This document shows positions 12,901 to 22,613 of a stretch of DNA of 64,000 nucleotides, piece after piece; positions within the stretch are counted from its first letter, which is position 1; each line of letters begins with the position of its first letter. The notes below the pieces were generated by a model. That model made no database searches. It had not been told where the DNA came from and saw nothing but the letters and a program-made list of their open reading frames with translations. Made by a program: the position numbers and the translations under genes. The stretch is from Imbricaverruca yamaguchii (Eukaryota; Arthropoda; Thecostraca; Neoverrucidae). The stretch covers positions 1,356,001-1,420,000 of the forward strand of contig JAOTOL010001601.1 in assembly GCA_034440575.1 (NCBI GenBank), read 5' to 3'.

Positions 12901-14074
12901 GCAGCGCTATTGAGTAGACAAGACGATGGACTACGCAGTGCGTGTTGTCACAAGAAAACGCCGCTGTGATCACGTCTCATGCGCACCAAGAGCTCCAATT
13001 GATGCATTTGTAAGGCATGCGGAAGTAAAAGGACTGTGTTCTGGCGTACAGAACACTTAGCAAACAACAAGGACCGCAGTGTATACAATCTCGTGTGAGA
13101 CGAGCAGGCATACGCCGTAGTCTGTGAAATATGATCTGCGGCAGGCTGCCTGCTAGACACTTGCATATGCCGACTGGGGGCGACTGAACAGACCGTTCCT
13201 GTTCGTCCGATTATCACCTGGAATGAGCTCCATCTTAAGATCCAGGCAACAGCTAGCGTGCGTGCTGTGAATAAACGCACAGACAGCACGCACTTAGCCA
13301 ACACTTGGTGCAATGTGATGCTTGATTTCGAATTGCTGTCAAGCTCCTACTTTTGGCGTGTGGTGCCCTGGGCGCTGCATGGCCGATGCAGTCGGTGCAC
13401 CCCTAAGCTCCAATAACATGTGGTACCTAGGATGGCAAAGCCAATTCTGCTTGAATGTGCGTTGTGTTTCTGCTGTGTACAGCTGTGGTATAATAACCAC
13501 TTGTTCTTTGGAGATCACCGTCACTATGCGCGATAATGAATAAATGACGAGGGCTGCTGTCCATTCACAGCAGTCGCGGAGCGTCAAGCAGAAGCCAGCA
13601 TCGGACAAAGACGCGGCGAGTGAACCAACCGAACCGCCAGCGTCCTCCGCGACCGTTACACGGGCGTCGGAGGCGTCCGCCACCTGCCGGCCGTCGACGC
13701 CGCCCGTCACGCGTGCCGCTCCACCGGTGCCGGGTGTGACGTCACCAGTGTCGCGCATGACGTCACCCGTGTCGCCGCGCACGGTGCCGCCGGTGGTGTC
13801 GTCGCGGCTGCCGGTCATGTCGCCGGCGCACCGCACCTTCTCGGCGCCCGTCCAGCCGGCGACGTCGCCCGGCTCCCGCGTGACGTCGCCGGCACTGGCC
13901 CGCTTCCTGTCGTCGCCAGCGCCGCCGCCGCCTCCGCCGCCGCCGGTGGCGTCGCACGTGTCGTCGCCGGCGCGGTCGGCGCGCTCGGCGCCGGTGCGGG
14001 TGCCGCCGCCGGTTCCGCCACCGCCGCAGTCCGCCAAACGGGCGGAGCGGCCCGCCGTCACTGGCCGGCCCTGA
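4862..14074 (+). CDS. MCC: MCC (colorectal mutant cancer protein) gene, 5'-partial, five coding exons seen
   Basis: MCC is a coiled-coil scaffold that in vertebrates acts at the cell cortex, in migration and in Wnt/beta-catenin signalling. Exons are 4862-5111, 6363-6545, 10145-10329, 10820-10922 and probably 13571-14074. Phases agree at every junction, and the joined protein follows the C-terminal half of human MCC as I remember it: HAVLMQ-ELMALREDRAEL, then SELRQQHADEFIAELKRAN, then KRKYQAKLKRLEQQML and IVERHSAQ. Most of it should form parallel coiled coil. The N-terminal exons are missing and should lie left of the window. Introns hold a 34-bp satellite, (TA)n and SINEs. The donors of exons 2 and 4 were both hit by retroposons. 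The last exon is inferred from phase and codon use, not from homology. Confidence 0.9.
5112..6362. other. MCC intron between exons a and b
   Basis: No exon seen. It holds a degraded tRNA-SINE body at 5805-5909; the stretch at 6090-6140 has short ATTAATCACCACA repeats. Confidence 0.5.
5805..5909 (+). mobile_element. tRNA-SINE fragment, head missing
   Basis: Begins in the B-box region (gtcgaagtctcacc) and continues through the body (ctactcttcgcccacgacc) to an aataac tail. Diverged from the other copies by several substitutions. Confidence 0.75.
6363..6545 (+). CDS. MCC: MCC exon b
   Basis: A 61-codon exon, phase 0 at both ends, encoding the coiled coil ELMALREDRAEL...LADAETE. Acceptor gcgctcccag|GAG; donor ACCGAG|gtgagc. 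The donor lies inside one copy of a 14-bp target-site duplication (6540-6553), repeated at 6613-6626 on the far side of a 59-bp insertion. Confidence 0.93.
6554..6612 (+). mobile_element. Ultra-short hairpin retroposon at the MCC exon b donor
   Basis: A 59-bp insert begins TGGGCGC, has GATGCGCCCTAA downstream (7-bp stem GGGCGCA/TGCGCCC) and ends in an aataactaactaac tail. It is flanked by perfect 14-bp direct repeats ACCGAGGTGAGCGG at 6540-6553 and 6613-6626, which contain the splice donor. Confidence 0.85.
6627..7099. other. MCC intron, before the satellite
   Basis: No gene recognised. The stretch 6700-6930 has a G/T-rich plus strand with loosely repeated GTGGGTG-type words. Confidence 0.4.
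7100..8965. repeat. 34-bp satellite, about 55 copies, each with a CACGTG or CACGCG box
   Basis: The monomer includes CACGTGGACGATGTATCGAT and GGCACGGTACTAGT. Left monomers carry GTATCGAT and TACTAGT; right monomers carry GTGTCGAT and TACTGGT, showing at least two subfamilies in blocks. 34 is 1 modulo 3, so all frames stay open and yield RWHGT/DDVSMARH proteins that are not real genes. Confidence 0.97.
8966..10144. other. MCC intron between satellite and exon c
   Basis: No exon seen. Contains a (TA)n run at 9929-9968 shortly before the exon c acceptor. Confidence 0.5.
9929..9968. repeat. (TA)n microsatellite
   Basis: About 20 uninterrupted TA units. Confidence 0.95.
10145..10329 (+). CDS. 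MCC: MCC exon c
   Basis: Acceptor tcttgcttcag|CCG, phase 0 in; donor AATGG|gtcagt, phase 2 out. It encodes a short Gly/Ser linker followed by RLRQLMASLDELTRTSELRQ and HADEFIAELKRAN, the most recognisable MCC segment in the window. Confidence 0.94.
10581..10618 (+). mobile_element. Ultra-short retroposon fragment
   Basis: Contains cgtcgatgcgctctaaagcc followed by caaatatctaac, the 3' half of the family; the 5' stem half is lost. Confidence 0.55.
10820..10922 (+). CDS. MCC: MCC exon d
   Basis: Acceptor ggtttcag|T completes the split Gly codon. The exon encodes ALADALDRTKRKYQAKLKRL and ends IVERHSAQ, with donor CCCAG|gtgagc (phase 0). A tRNA-SINE sits 9 bases inside the following intron and its target duplication repeats the donor at 11101-11113. 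Confidence 0.93.
10932..11100 (+). mobile_element. tRNA-SINE, full length, at the MCC exon d donor
   Basis: A 169-bp element: tRNA-like head beginning GGGGACGAGTAGCC with A-box-like TAGCCTAAGGG and B-box GGTTCGAATCT, unique body, and (AACC)n tail. Perfect 13-bp duplications CCAGGTGAGCGTG flank it at 10919-10931 and 11101-11113, and each contains the exon d donor. Confidence 0.93.
12461..12577 (+). mobile_element. tRNA-SINE, 5'-truncated
   Basis: Starts within the T-arm (gtgtgggttcgagtctcacc) and runs to a caccaaccacc tail. Confidence 0.85.
13369..13417 (+). mobile_element. Ultra-short hairpin retroposon
   Basis: TGGGCGCTGCATGGCCGATG, then cagtcggtgcacccctaagc and tail tccaataac. Imperfect flanking repeats (tgtggtgccc / tgtggtacct). 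Confidence 0.65.
13571..14074 (+). CDS. MCC: Probable MCC terminal exon, Pro/Ser-rich
   Basis: An open frame of 167 codons in phase 0 follows acceptor gtccattcacag|CAG and ends in TGA at 14072-14074. It is rich in Ser-Pro and Thr-Ser-Pro repeats and has a run of eight Pro; codons are strongly GC3-biased like the MCC exons. Phase fits exon d exactly. Human MCC instead ends in a short coiled coil and a PDZ-binding ETSL; this exon ends TGRP, with no PDZ ligand. A small exon between 10922 and 13571 carrying the missing coil cannot be excluded, and the exon could belong to another gene. Confidence 0.55.
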   Translation, partial: QSRSVKQKPASDKDAASEPTEPPASSATVTRASEASATCRPSTPPVTRAAPPVPGVTSPVSRMTSPVSPRTVPPVVSSRLPVMSPAHRTFSAPVQPATSPGSRVTSPALARFLSSPAPPPPPPPPVASHVSSPARSARSAPVRVPPPVPPPPQSAKRAERPAVTGRP

Positions 14075-16263
14075 GGCACGGAGAGCGGGTGCAGGCACCC
14101 ACCGGAGGCGAACCGCGCGGCATAGGTGGCCCCGCAGAAAATGAAGGTCGCGGCCCGGGCGGAATTGGCTCCAAGATAGGCAACGTGATAAAGTCGTCGA
14201 TGTCCACGCAGACGTTGAAGCCTGTGCCCCCAGTTTTTAGTCACGGTACGTCAGCTTCTAGCTCGACGGCATTGTCTTCCTAACCCCCCAACTTGTTGCT
14301 GGTGAATTTACTGACTGAGGTCCAAGTTCGTGCAGACAGTATTGCATCAACTGCAGCTCATTGTCACTCGCCAGTGTTCCAAATCAAAGGTATCCCTCCA
14401 GTAGTGATTAACGTAGTACAAAAGAGTGTTGCTTGTATCGGCTATCGTCCAGTATTAGGTTCCTTGAGCACAGAGCACAACAATTAAATGCCACAATTTT
14501 CTAGCACGTCTAATCTACACCGAACGGTTCGGTTTTGCATTGTCACACAGGATGCGCTTGAACACGCAGCTGATTTTAGCATGTTCGCGCAACCGACAGC
14601 CCGCATCATGCAACGGCGAGCTAATTCGTTTTGTCGTCGCCTCCGTTTCGTCCGATTCTGACGTGTCTCCCAGGTGCGCCGTACTTATCGGCGGTGTCCG
14701 CGTGAGTGTGGTGCAAGCCTCATCCGAGCAGCCAAAGTATTGCCATGACGCGTTGTGCAGAAGTGTGTGCGCGCGGGCCACCCGTAACCAGAGAGCTTAC
14801 CGTGCACTGTCTAGCTGGTAGAGTATATCAACCATGTGCCTGCATGCGTGCCAAACGGGCCGCGCCCGTTGGTCCAGCTCGTGACCGATCTCGTCGAGAC
14901 GCGTGCCCTGATGACCTGTTCGCTTGCCTAGGGCGATAGTCGCCGCAGGACGGCACCAGCCGGCACTCTCGAGATGCTATTTTTAGACCGTGTGATTGAT
15001 CACGTGCGTAGCTCGGAAGATGCGCGTCGCCCACTGATGTGCCGTCGTAATTAAATGGTGCGCCGCGGTGAGCCGTTCCGATCGCGCGGCGCCCCAGCTC
15101 ATCAGCGACGACAGCCGGCCCCACCGGAGCTGGTGCGGCCTGGTGAGGCAGGGTGGTGCGCTGATGTCCCGCAGTGATTGATGCCCGTCGGCAGTGTGGC
15201 AGATCGGGCGAGATGTTTGCCGTCCTAGTGGACTTCCGCTAGAACCGTGATTAGCTGTTTCGACTATCGCAACTAACCTCAGAGGTGCCAACGTCCGTTC
15301 TGTTGTAGGCTGTTCGCTGTCGAGACGCTCGGAAAGCATCCCGCCAGTCCCTGCGGTGTGTCACGTGACGATATTTTGTGTCATGGGGTGAATAATATAT
15401 GCATGTCAATTCATTACTTGTGGCATTTTCAAGCAATTCAACGGAGGGGAAACGAGCAGATCTTTCTACTTTTCCTTAAACGATTCGAATGCGAAACAAA
15501 GTATCACGGAAAGCGTTTCTTTTAATCACATTGGTGCTTTGGCACATTTATAATTGTACGAGCAATCTGTGTTCCACCGGCTTTCCGATTGCTTGCTCTT
15601 CCGTCAATCTGCTATCGTTTATGCTATCTTGACACGCGTGGTAGAGGTCTAGGGACGAGGTCATCTGAATCTCAGAAAAGCAGAGGGCGACCGACTAGTA
15701 GCGTGTAGGCGATCACCTGGCGCGGCTTCTGATGTGGACTCATTAAGGTCGAAGATCAAGATCTTACTAGGTCAATCTAGATATTGTAGTTAGTGAGCAC
15801 GTTGGACAGCAACGAAATGGGCAGAATTCAAAACCAACTGGCCTTGGGTAAGTGTAATGACGTAGGTCACTTTCGAGTAAGATGAAGTACATGAAGGAAA
15901 CGACGATTTTCGTTTTTTTTTCTCATCACTTCGTGGGTGGCTGAGCACGAATGGTAGTTGTTACAACTGTCATCGGCGGTAAAATAATATGTATTGGTAA
16001 CACGTTGACGTGAAACACAGGGAAAAAAACAGGCATAAGCGTAGAGCTGAAACACCACTGTTATCGGGGCACAGCTCGTGCACGGGCTAAAACGCTGTTA
16101 CTAAAACGCCTGCGGTGACGAGCTGCACCGGGTATCTGGCAACCGAACGTGCCAGCGATCTAGCAGCCTTACGCACAGCCCTGAAGCCCTCGCAGGTGCG
16201 TGCAGCACAGCATAATGGGACCGGCGACAGTCGACTCGCCGGCCGAGCGCGCCGCGGTCCGCG
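14075..16263. other. Intergenic, after MCC
   Basis: No gene recognised. An ATTAAA at about 14482 is the nearest candidate MCC polyadenylation signal. GC-rich patches at 14860-15130 have no supported frame. Confidence 0.4.
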
Positions 16264-16925
16264 AGACATGACGTCATTCCTGCGGAACACAAGACACTGT
16301 CACTTTCGGGCTGAACCAGCGACGGGACATCCTCAGACAGTGGGGCATGTCACTCATGCGGGACACGAGACAACCTCACTATCGGACCGAACCAGCGACG
16401 GAACATCCTCAGACCGGGAGACATGTCATTCCTGCGGAACACAAGACACTATCACTTTCGGGCTGAACCAGCGACGGGACATCCTCAGACAGGTGGGGCA
16501 TGTCACTCATGCGGGACACGAGACAACCTCACTATCGGACCGAACCAGCGACGCAACATCCTCAGACCGGGAGACATGTCACTCCTGCGGGACACGGGAC
16601 ACGGTCACTATCGGGCCGAACCAGCAACGGGGCATCCTCAGACAGGGGGGCATGTCACTACCGCATGACACGAGACACGGTCACTATCGGGCCGAACCAG
16701 CGACGGGACACCCTCAGACAGGGGGACATGTCACTCCTTCGGGACACGAGACACGCTCACCATCGGGCCGGGCCGGAGACGGGACATCCTCGTACGGGGG
16801 GACATGTCACTACTACGGGACACGGGACACGGTCAGTATCTGGCCGAACCAGCAACGGGGCATCCTCAGACCGGGAGACATGTCACTCCTGTGGTACTGG
16901 AGAAACGGTCATTATTGGGCCGGGT
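16264..16925. repeat. 77-bp satellite, about 8.5 copies
   Basis: The monomer contains GACATGTCACTCCTGCGGGA, a CACTATCGGGCCGAACCAGC segment and CATCCTCAGACAG. Open frames through it are artefacts. Confidence 0.95.
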
Positions 16926-17157
16926 TATAGTCATAGTTATATATAGTTATATTATAAGGTATAACAATTAAGAATTAAATTAGCTAAAAGCCCTTCAAAT
17001 TTTAAGTCTCGTATTAATTTTTTAGTCCATTACAAGACTATCTACGGTCTATGGTGCGGGCTCGAGGGAACCTAGACACATCAGTGGAGATTCCAGCCGA
17101 CTGGTTGGGGGGGGGGGGACCTTCAGTACCCCTGGCCAAGATAATTTAAACAAGGAT

Positions 17158-17163
17158 TTTAAT
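17158..17163 (-). promoter_or_regulatory. Candidate polyadenylation signal (ATTAAA) of the LxxTF-motif gene
   Basis: ATTAAA on the minus strand about 130 nt after the stop codon; no AATAAA is nearer. Position fits, but the motif is common in AT-rich sequence. Confidence 0.35.
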
Positions 17164-17292
17164 ACTGCAATGCAAAATAAGGCGGGATCATATAATATTG
17201 CAATGCAAAAGAAGGCAGGATCACATAACTATTATCGCATATCACAGGAACAGAATACTCAATTTGCAATCACCGGCACTGGTGTCACTTAC

Positions 17293-17333
17293 CTAGCGGC
17301 GTGGAGCACTGGGGATTCTTGCTCTCCCGATAC
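17293..17333 (-). CDS. Exon 6 of the LxxTF-motif gene, terminal coding exon
   Basis: The 41-nt segment follows acceptor ctgtttaccag and in the phase set by exon 5 encodes [12 protein letters not shown] and a TAG at 17295-17293. The TAG is followed at once by gtaagt, an ideal donor, so alternative splicing out of the exon is possible. Confidence 0.65.
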
Positions 17334-20300
17334 CTGGTAAACAGATACAGTCAATAAGACTTGGAACCACAGTGTACCGAGAGGACATATAGTTGAGATA
17401 TAGATATCGGTGGTACTACGTAACATGAACTTCACGAACTGCGTCGAGATACGCAATGACAGTGGTTGCACAACAGGCGGAGTGGTATAATCGATTAGAT
17501 AAAGGTGTGTGAGTTATCTGAATTATCACAAAATAAATGGTGAGTAAGTTTGCGGTTTATAGTTACCTTTCCACAAACTACCGCACCACTGAGAGATCGC
17601 ATGAAGTCTAGTTGACCCGTAGAAGCCCGCACCAAAATTCGTGCCTTTCCAGGCCAGCAAATTATCGATGGCCAGAAAATCGGAGACTTGGCGGACAATG
17701 GACGAGACAGTAGATTACATGGGATTTTGACAGCATGTAATGTAAAAATAACGTGGAACCCAATTGGCAGGATATCATCGGGGAACATGATCGGGTTGGT
17801 TGGTTGGTTACTGGTTTTACGACACAGCGACCGCTAAGCCATGTAGTGTCGCCAATCTCTCACATCGATTGTTCGCGGGCGAAGAGTAGCGGCAGGTGAG
17901 ACTCGAACCCACAACCTTTCGGCGGTGAGACGAGCAACTTACCCCTAGACTACCCGTCCCCAAACCTGAACTGGGAACCATGCGCGATCAGAATAATGCA
18001 GGCCGTACCTCCAGCATTGCCCCTCGTCCCGGGGCCAGGCAGCATTGAGGGGCGAGCGACGGGCAGCCCGGAGCGGCGGGCAGTGCGCAGTCCTGAAGCC
18101 CGCGGCGCCGGCACGCCGGACGACCTCGCAGCGGGCAGCCGGGATGCGTCGCAGCTGCCGAGAAGAGCCGAGTCAGTCTCAACCATCAACGCTGAGTCAT
18201 GTCACTCGCCTGAATCTTGACTAGAATAACTTGAGCAATGGCGATACACAAATAAGCACCCCGGCTGCTCGGAAAAGGCAACCACACTAAAAAAAAGTTT
18301 ATAAAATGTCGAAGCCTGTGACGCATTAAGCGCAGACTAGCCTAATCATATCACAACAGCATTCGTACACTGATCCCAGCCAAATTACAAGTTCTTGTCT
18401 CCCGAAGTGATCGCCTGAGGGAACCCTGAACAGTCACCTGTCGCTGGAGGCTGGTCGGCTGCCGGCATTGGTTGGCACGTTCACGCCCGACTCGCCCGGA
18501 GCCAGCTTGAGCGACCCAGAGCCGGACGCCGGCGGACGTGAGCCGGACGCTGGCGGACGCAGGCCGGACGTCGCCGGACGTGAACAGGATGCTGGCGGAC
18601 GTGAGCCGGACGCTGGCGGACGCAAGCCGGATGTTGGCGGACGCAGGCCGGGTGCCGGCGGACGCAGGCCGGACGCCGGCGGCCGCGGCCTGGCGCTGGG
18701 TGCCGGTGGCCGGCCTCCCGCCGCCGTGGGGGGTCGGAGGCCGGTGGCGCGGGGCGCCTGCAGGCCGGCCGGCCGCGCCAGACCGGCCGGCCGGGCAGGA
18801 ACGGAGGGCCGCGTCAGTCCGGCCGGCCGGGCAGGACCGGACGGCGGCGGCGGCGGCGCCACGTCGTCTGGCAGCGCCGGCGGACCGGCGCCCGCCGCCG
18901 CCGGCCGCGCCAGACCGCTGGGGCGAGTCTGCCCGGTGCGCGCCGGTGTCGATGTGAGCGGACCGGGCAGGCGGCGGCGCGCGGCCGCCGCCGCCGCGTC
19001 GGCCGACAGCGACCAGCCGCCGCCGGTCGAGCCGGCCGAGCCGGCCGAGTCGGACCGTGGCAGGGTCGAGCGCGCCTCCGTCGGGCTCACCTGGCAGACC
19101 AGACATCACCCGCTGAGGTGGCGGTGGGAGGGCTGGTCACAGCAGTCACGGCGGACACGCAGCGGGATGCACATCCACGGCGGGAAGCTGAACAGAACAT
19201 GGTCAAGGTAAGGGTATGTTTAGAGGCAAGGCGGAAACGAACTGGGATGCAGAGCCACGACGTAGAAGGGATCGCGATATAACAATCACGGCGGAGACGG
19301 ACAGAGGAAGAGGTCGAAGCCAGGACGAAGAGGTCCTGACTTAGGGTGGGGCAGGGTTGGACAAGCAAACTGTTCCTGGCTTTTTGACAACCAGAACAAA
19401 ATCCTCTTCAGAAAAAAAATATCGTTTTATCATTTGAAGGTTGAATGGTATAGCTATTTGACAATGAACTGTTCGGTGATAAATTGCTGAAGACTTAATT
19501 GAAAGTGCAAGCTGAGAATCTGATGACACCGGTTTGAAAAATCGTCGCCGTGTTTGATTGGCCAAAACTTTTCCTCTCCAGATATAGAATTAAGCATAAA
19601 CCCAACCCTGGTGTGGAGGCAGACCAGCATACGAACAGGGCACATACCGGCGCGGGTGATCTAGTGATCATTGGACCGATCATAAAACGGATGGATGGGT
19701 TCATAGATCCCGACCATCTGGCTTTCGGCTTTAGGAGGGCGCATCGACCATGCTAATCAGATAGCAATCCCGATCATCAAATAACCGGATTATGGATGCG
19801 GCATGTCATACAAACATGACTCCCATAGATGACTATTGTCGGAATGGGCGCTAAATGACCAAACCTGGTTGATGCGCCCTAAAACTCAAATAACCAACAG
19901 ACTATTGTCGGAAAAATGTGCATCGGCAGACACGCACTGGCACGAGCCTGATGACGAACGCCAACTAAGTGACGCATGTCACAGGTCAGTGGCATACACC
20001 ACGTCAGGTTTGTTGCTCAACACAATGGCGTCTGTTCAAGAACATGACTGCAAACAATTCAACTGAATGGGGGTTGGAGTCTTTTCAGCGCATTATAAAA
20101 ACGAAAATATGTAGCAAAATCAGACATATCTCGTCGCAGCAATGCGAGATAGGATTGGGTTTTTTTCACCCAAGATTCCACATGATACCGCAGCTGGTGA
20201 CAATCTTGAGGACTATTCGACCGCCTAACGCGGCGTCCAAAATTGGCCACGACATGACCAAACGGCCACACGAGGTCAAATGGGACGCGCAGCACGGCCA

Positions 20301-22461
20301 TCAGACGGCAGGCTGAAGCAGGAGATCTCTCCCCCCGACAACCCGCGGTGGACCCTCGTCATACCGGACCGAGCACGGCCGTTGTGCCGACGGCGCTCAC
20401 CTGCTCCCTGCCGGCCGGCCGGGCGCCGCCGACACGCGCCGGCGGGGTCACGCCGCCGGCGCGTGTCGCGTCACGGGAGGGCAACTGGTCGCGCCGGAAG
20501 GTGCCGCTCGGGGCAGGGCCGACCGGTGACCGGCCGGCCGAGCTCGCTCGCGCCTCGTACACAGGCGTCCGCCGCCCGGGCAGGTCGCTAGTGTCGGTAG
20601 TCCGGTTGCGCTGCACCTCCGTGTCCGATTTGTGGCTCGGCCGCAAGTGTGCGTCCGACTTGCGAGCTGGGCGCATGGCCGCGTTGTGCCTCTGATTCGC
20701 AGGGCTGGCCGTCTCGACGGTGCGGTCGAGAGCCGCTCCGGCTTCGAGTGATTGTTTCCTCGGCATTTTCGCCTCAAATGTCCGATTCAGGACGTCGTTC
20801 TCGCCGTTTGGCACATTTCCGACGACTTCCTTCGCAAAGGTTTCATTGAGTGGTGCTTCTGCGTTGAATGTCTGATTCAGCTGACCGTTCGACTCACTCG
20901 AACGATCAACGGGAGCGCTCACGTCGAATGTCTCGTCCAGAAACCCTGGGCCTCCAACAACGCAAGATCCAGTGATAATCGAGACATGACCGCCGTTGCA
21001 GGCCGGGCTTCGCTGGTCCTCCACGTCGAACGTGCTATCCAGCTGCGCGGCCTCCAGGCGGCCGGTCCTGCTCGCCGGCGACTCGGCGTCCCACGTGCGG
21101 TCGAACCGCGCGTCCCTGCCGAACGTCCTGTTGAGGCCGGGCGTGGTGGGCGCGACCAGCCGCTGCCGACCGGGAGTCGGGCGGCGCAGTCGGACGTCGG
21201 CCGCCGCCGGCCGCTGCGGCGACTCGGCGTCGTCCGGCGACTGCACGGCCGCCGGCGCGTCCGCCGGCCCGGGCCGCGCCACGCGGTACGTGCCGTACCG
21301 ACTCTTGTTCACCTTAAACGTGCCCGTGTTGGGTCGGCCGACGGACGCGTCCCACGGCGTCAGCTGCGGCCCGCGGCGCATCTCCGCCGGCGGCGGCACC
21401 ACCGACAACGACCGCTCCATCGCCTCGAACTGCAGACATTCGTACTCCTCCTGGGTCTGCTGTTCCAGCTGGCGCAGCTCGGCCGACGCCCGCTCGCAGA
21501 GCGCCGCGTACGCGGGCGACACGCCCGCGGCGCTCGGCGGGACAGGGCTGCCGGCCGGGCCTGCGCCGGTCGGCGGCGACGTCCGCCCAGACCTGCCGTC
21601 ACCCTGCCGCCCAGTCCGCTCAGACCTGCCGTCACCCAGAGACGGAGTCCGCGGCTTGTCTTCACCGCGCGGCGGGGAGGCCCGGTTGCCGGCAGGGCCG
21701 CGACGACACGCGTCTCGCTCCGGCGGCGCTGTCGTCTCGGCGGCCGGGGCCGCCGACGGCGGGGCTCTGTAGCGGACGGACGGTGGCGACGGCGGCGACG
21801 GCGGGGTCGGCGGCGACGGAGGCTTGGGCTCGGCCGGCTCGGCCGACTCGACGCCGGACGCCAGCATGCAGGACAGCTGGCCGTCGTCGGCCAACAGCCG
21901 CTGCCAGCTGTCCGCCATGGCGGGCGGCTCGTCCTCTGAGGTCGGAGCACAGGTGGAGTCAGATGGCCCGGATGTCGCCGAACGCATGCGTGAAAAGCAG
22001 ATTGTGTGCGGTCTACGCTCCACAGGGGCCATGCACTTGACATAACATCTAAGAGTTTGCAAGTCGCTGCATGTAATCAGTGGGCACCGTGTTGAGTCTA
22101 CATTGGTGGTCCCAACGCCACGCAAATAAAATTTCACCAACTGCAGACACCAATCAGTGACACATAAAACAAAGGTAAGTATTTAGTTTTAGGATACACA
22201 TACAACTTCAGTATCCACATTTTGGTAGGGTGGATTTTCATTACCAGTGATAATGTTAGGGGACTTTGTTTACAACATTTGTGTGACCGAGTGACTTCAC
22301 ATGATTGTGACACTCAAACTTCGCTATTGTGATCACCGACGATCTGACAGCTGTTATTTCGCCCCGGAACGAATGCACTGGCGGGACTGACTGCAAATAC
22401 GCATACATACACATAATGTATATATATATTATATTACATATATGCATATATATATTTGTAC

Positions 22462-22504
<43 letters not shown>

Positions 22505-22533
22505 GCATATACATACCGTATAATTGTACTTGT

Positions 22534-22613
<80 letters not shown>

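Larger units (their letters stand above)
11114..13570. other. MCC intron between exon d and the last exon
   Basis: No convincing exon. Holds a truncated tRNA-SINE (12461-12577) and an ultra-short retroposon (13369-13417). Confidence 0.45.

Noticed and set aside
17575..17690. Extra minus-strand exon ([14 protein letters not shown]...) of the LxxTF-motif gene with a good donor
   Set aside because: Phases would allow it, but the acceptor is weak and the hydrophobic sequence does not fit; exon 5 joins the 41-nt exon directly in frame.
20752..21939. 395-residue plus-strand frame
   Set aside because: Antisense shadow of exon 3 of the LxxTF-motif gene; it has no splice or homology support.
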